A DNA stretch of 6,209 nt from Actinomycetota bacterium. GTDB taxonomy: Bacteria > Actinomycetota > CADDZG01 > WHSQ01. The notes beneath the pieces are model-generated. The model saw nothing but the letters and a program-made list of their open reading frames with translations, was not told the origin of the DNA and ran no database searches. The stretch covers positions 1 through 6,209 of the forward strand of contig JACDBF010000101.1 in NCBI GenBank assembly GCA_013695055.1. The letters run 5' to 3'. The position numbers were made by a program, and so were the translations under genes. Shown one piece after another: positions 4,143-6,209 of the stretch (position 1 is its first letter; the number at the start of each line of letters is the position of its first letter).

Positions 4143-5405
4143 ATGAGGACAGTCAAGAAGGCTCCCGCAATGGGAACCTCCTTCTCTTCTCGAATCGCCT
4201 ACTCCCTGTGGGTTTTGAGCGTGAGCCTGGCGGCCGCCGACCTGGTGCTGGCATTCCTGAACCGTGCTGCGACGAGCGCGGATTCTATCGGGCTCCCGGG
4301 CCAGATGGCCCTGCTGGGAGCGATAGCTGCGTCGGTCGGCGCGCTGGCCGCTTCACGCCTCCCTAGAAACGCCGTGGGCTGGCTCTTCTGTGCCCTTGGG
4401 CTCGGCTTGATTCTGTCGATCTTGAGCCAGGACTATGCCATTCGGGCACTGATCTCAGCCCCTGGCTCCCTCCCGGCCGGCGAGTTCATGGCATGGGTGG
4501 GATCGTGGCTTCCCGCCGGGGGTGGCGTTGCGACCTTCCTGATGCTCCTGTTTCCCACTGGGCGGCTGCCCTCCCGGAGGTGGAGACCCGTGGCGTGGGC
4601 GGCGGCTCTAGACAGCTTCATCTTGGCCGCCGCAGCCGCCTGGCTCACTGCTCCTCCGGGGGCAGAGGACCTGCACGCCTTCAACGGACCGGAGAGTTTC
4701 GGGGAGGGCCTTGTGGCCGCCTTGTTGGGAAGCTCATTCCTCTTAGCGGTCCTGATCGCCCTCGCCGCAGCGATCGCTGTCATCCTGCGGCTAAAGCGGG
4801 CGAGGGGGGACGAGCGCCAACAGCTCAAATGGTTCGTCTACGCCGCAACGGTCCTTTCGGTCATGGTCCTGATCCCCAACCTTCCCTCGCCCATCGTTCC
4901 CTCGTATTTGATCCGCTGGACGAACGTCATCGTCCTGGCCGCGTTTGGCGGCCTTCCGATTGCGGCCGGAATTGCCATCCTCAAACACCGCCTTTACGAC
5001 ATCGACCTCATTATCAACCGTACCCTCGTCTACGGGACCCTCACGGCGTTCCTGGGGCTCGCCTACTACGGGATGGTGATCGTGCTGCAACAGCTCATCA
5101 GCGAGCGCATCGCAGGCTCTGGGCTTGTAGTTGCGGGCTCCACGCTCGCGGTAGCCGCGTTGTTCGGTCCCGCTCGCAGTCGCATCCAGGAAGCCGTCGA
5201 TCGCCGTTTCAACCGGAGGAAGTTCGACGCCCAAATGACGATCGAGGCCTTCAGCGCGAGAGTTCGCGACGAGATCAATATCGATGACCTGACAAGTCAT
5301 TTGCTCGACGTGGTCAGTGAGACTATGCAACCAAGCCACGTCGCACTTTGGTTGAGGTCTCGAGCCCAAACGGCAGTCAACGTTAGCGAGAGCCGAAGAA
5401 GTTGA
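4143..5405 (+). CDS. Polytopic membrane protein with a sensor-kinase-type input region but no kinase domain
   Basis: A 420-residue inner-membrane protein with about ten hydrophobic helices, near 17-39, 53-72, 78-95, 113-138, 150-170, 191-215, 230-246, 259-280, 296-320 and 327-342. Recognisable signatures are LFPTGRLPSRRW (136-147) after helix four, RGDERQQLKWFVYA (221-234), LKHRLYDIDLIINRTLVYG (280-298) and FGPARSRIQEAVDRRFNRRK (341-360). A cytoplasmic tail, FSARVRDEINIDDLTSHLLD...PSHVALWLR (370-405), resembles the lead-in to a GAF domain. From memory, the same architecture precedes histidine-kinase domains in Chloroflexota and Actinomycetota, and stand-alone forms ending at ...xLWLR plus a short tail are common, so this is probably complete. 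It may sense a membrane signal and pass it to a separate partner; none is visible nearby. ATG 4143 has AAGG eight bases upstream; ATG 4170, with GAAGG at similar spacing, is an alternative. Its stop overlaps the next gene. Confidence 0.82.
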   Translation: MRTVKKAPAMGTSFSSRIAYSLWVLSVSLAAADLVLAFLNRAATSADSIGLPGQMALLGAIAASVGALAASRLPRNAVGWLFCALGLGLILSILSQDYAIRALISAPGSLPAGEFMAWVGSWLPAGGGVATFLMLLFPTGRLPSRRWRPVAWAAALDSFILAAAAAWLTAPPGAEDLHAFNGPESFGEGLVAALLGSSFLLAVLIALAAAIAVILRLKRARGDERQQLKWFVYAATVLSVMVLIPNLPSPIVPSYLIRWTNVIVLAAFGGLPIAAGIAILKHRLYDIDLIINRTLVYGTLTAFLGLAYYGMVIVLQQLISERIAGSGLVVAGSTLAVAALFGPARSRIQEAVDRRFNRRKFDAQMTIEAFSARVRDEINIDDLTSHLLDVVSETMQPSHVALWLRSRAQTAVNVSESRRS

Positions 5406-5769
5406 CCTCAGGTCAGAAGGCCAGAGGCCTTGCTCCCGTGATCGCCGCGGTCGTGGTCGCTTTACCGGGAGGCCAAGCGACCGTCTGGTTGATCCTAGCG
5501 TTGGCTCTGCTGACGCATCTCAGCAGAGCTGCGTCGCTGCTGCTCCTCCCACTGCCATCACCCGCGTGGCGCGCGTGGTCTCGCGCGTCCTTGCTCCCTT
5601 GTTTGCGGGATTCGCCGCGATATCGGCTGGTGACAACGTCACGAGATCCATCTGCAGAACGCTAGCCGCCGTTTTCGTTGCGGCCGTGGCTGCGACCCGC
5701 ACGAAGTCGCTGTTACTCGTACTTGCAGCGGGTCTCGGTGGGCACCTACTGATCACGGGGGTCCAATGA
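5402..5769 (+). pseudogene. AzlD-like branched-chain amino acid exporter subunit, interrupted by a frameshift
   Basis: Frame one (from TTG 5402 overlapping the previous stop, or more likely GTG 5438 with AGAGG ten bases upstream) reads IAAVVVALPGGQ, then VWLILALALLTHLSRAASL and LLLLP, the first AzlD helix with its conserved T-x-x-x-R-A. It then degenerates into Trp/Arg/Ser-rich sequence and stops at 5665. From about 5548 another frame continues as TAITRVARVVSRVLAPLFAG, TLAAVFVAAVAATRTKSLLL and VLAAGLGGHLLITGVQ, stopping at 5769; these are the remaining AzlD helices. One base restored near 5540-5552 yields about 110 residues, the normal AzlD length. AzlD works with the larger AzlC to export branched-chain amino acids; no AzlC lies in this window. 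It overlaps the upstream membrane-protein gene, so it is probably co-transcribed. It may be a real pseudogene or a single-base sequence error. Confidence 0.62.
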
Positions 5770-5917
5770 ACCGCCCCCGGAATCGTGGAGGTCCCACCAT
5801 CCAGTTAGCTTTCGGCCGCGAGCCGCTGGCCATCGGGTTGCGAAGCGAGATCCGCAGGGGCAACCTCTGGAGCTCTGACCCATACCGGCGTATCGCCCTC
5901 CGTGGGAAAATGCGCTC

Positions 5918-6209
5918 GTGGCAACCTTCGATGACGTCAAGCGGCTCACCACTCACCTCCCTGAGGTCCAGGAGTCGACCTCGTACGGCACCTCGTCGCT
6001 CAAGGTCCGCAACAGGGGGTTCTGTCGCATGTGGAGCGAGCGCGAGCACGACCGCGACGGCGTCCACGACACCGAAGTGCTGGTCGTCTTCTGTGACCCC
6101 GAGGAGAAGCCCGCGTTGATCGATTCTTTCGCGGGAGTGTTGTTCAGCACTCCGCACTACGAAGGCTACGGCGCCATGCTGATCCGCTTAGCTGATGTTA
6201 GCGGCGACG
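5918..6209 (+). CDS. MmcQ/YjbR-family (double-wing) protein, partial at the right edge
   Basis: GTG 5918 begins 97 codons that run off the window. MATFDDVKRLTTHLPEVQES (1-20) and TSYGTSSLKVRNRGFCRMW (21-39) are the characteristic YjbR start: an (M)A(T/S)-x-DDV helix, LPEV, then xTSYG(T/N)xxxKVR. After a charged insert (EREHDRDGVHD, 41-51), VLVVFCDPEEKPALI (54-68) and VLFSTPHYEGYGAMLIRLAD (74-93) give the family's second half with its PHYxGYxAxLxRL motif. Relatives are about 115-125 residues, so roughly 20 C-terminal residues are missing. The fold is similar to type II secretion chaperones and putative DNA-binding proteins, but the cellular role is not established. The start is supported by protein alignment logic rather than a strong ribosome site (GGGA, ten bases upstream). 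The 148 bp before it shows no gene. Confidence 0.85.
   Translation, partial: MATFDDVKRLTTHLPEVQESTSYGTSSLKVRNRGFCRMWSEREHDRDGVHDTEVLVVFCDPEEKPALIDSFAGVLFSTPHYEGYGAMLIRLADVSGD

Noticed and set aside
4493..5287. A 264-codon plus-strand frame inside the membrane-protein gene
   Set aside because: Arg/Gly/Pro-rich shadow of the convincing ten-helix protein in the overlapping frame; no start context or motif of its own.
4791..5369. A 192-codon minus-strand frame
   Set aside because: Antisense shadow of the same membrane protein, with charged low-order sequence.
5766..6119. A 117-codon plus-strand frame after the AzlD-like gene
   Set aside because: It is Ser/Arg/Thr-rich and overlaps the YjbR/MmcQ gene, whose frame matches a known family along its length.
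1..6209. CRISPR array, tRNA or rRNA gene, insertion sequence or phage attachment site
   Set aside because: No regularly spaced repeats, cloverleaf-like segments, rRNA-like blocks, transposase motifs or terminal repeats were seen on either strand by eye; a covariance-model scan was not possible here.

Overview
The window is GC-rich and carries gene families that are common in soil Actinomycetota (Thermoleophilia-like lineages) and Chloroflexota. These are a ten-helix membrane protein built like a sensor-kinase input module, a MarR regulator, a flavodoxin-fold protein, a YjbR/MmcQ protein and an AzlD-like membrane protein. I favour an uncultured high-GC actinobacterium, but no marker in the window fixes the phylum.

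Layout. Positions 1-97 hold the start of a leftward gene for a very small membrane protein. A 256-bp divergent gap follows, with a tandem pair of near-identical palindromes just before a rightward MarR gene (354-821). A convergent flavodoxin-family gene (846-1571, minus strand) ends 24 bp beyond the MarR stop. From about 1760 to 3915 everything reads rightward and much looks degraded: the C-terminal half of a VOC/glyoxalase-fold protein, a small exported protein split by a frameshift, a 62-residue hypothetical gene, a 100-residue gene with a GRPNR...SPEGKP...IEWVQ signature, and an arginase-family gene that has lost its middle. The stretch 3916-4142 shows no gene I can support. A healthy 420-residue membrane protein (4143-5405) is followed, with overlap, by an AzlD-like gene carrying another frameshift (5402-5769). 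The window ends inside a YjbR/MmcQ gene (5918 onward).

How the parts work together. The MarR repressor probably controls its own promoter through the tandem palindromes, and perhaps the divergent small-protein gene and the neighbouring flavodoxin gene; the last link is inference from position. No complete multi-gene pathway is visible. The most notable pattern is decay. Three separate genes (VOC, exported protein, AzlD) each become readable after restoring one lost base, and the arginase gene has a large internal deletion. This is either a graveyard stretch of chromosome or a consensus sequence with single-base deletion errors. I did not find a convincing new biological system. The tandem MarR operator and the GRPNR/IEWVQ small protein are the best leads.
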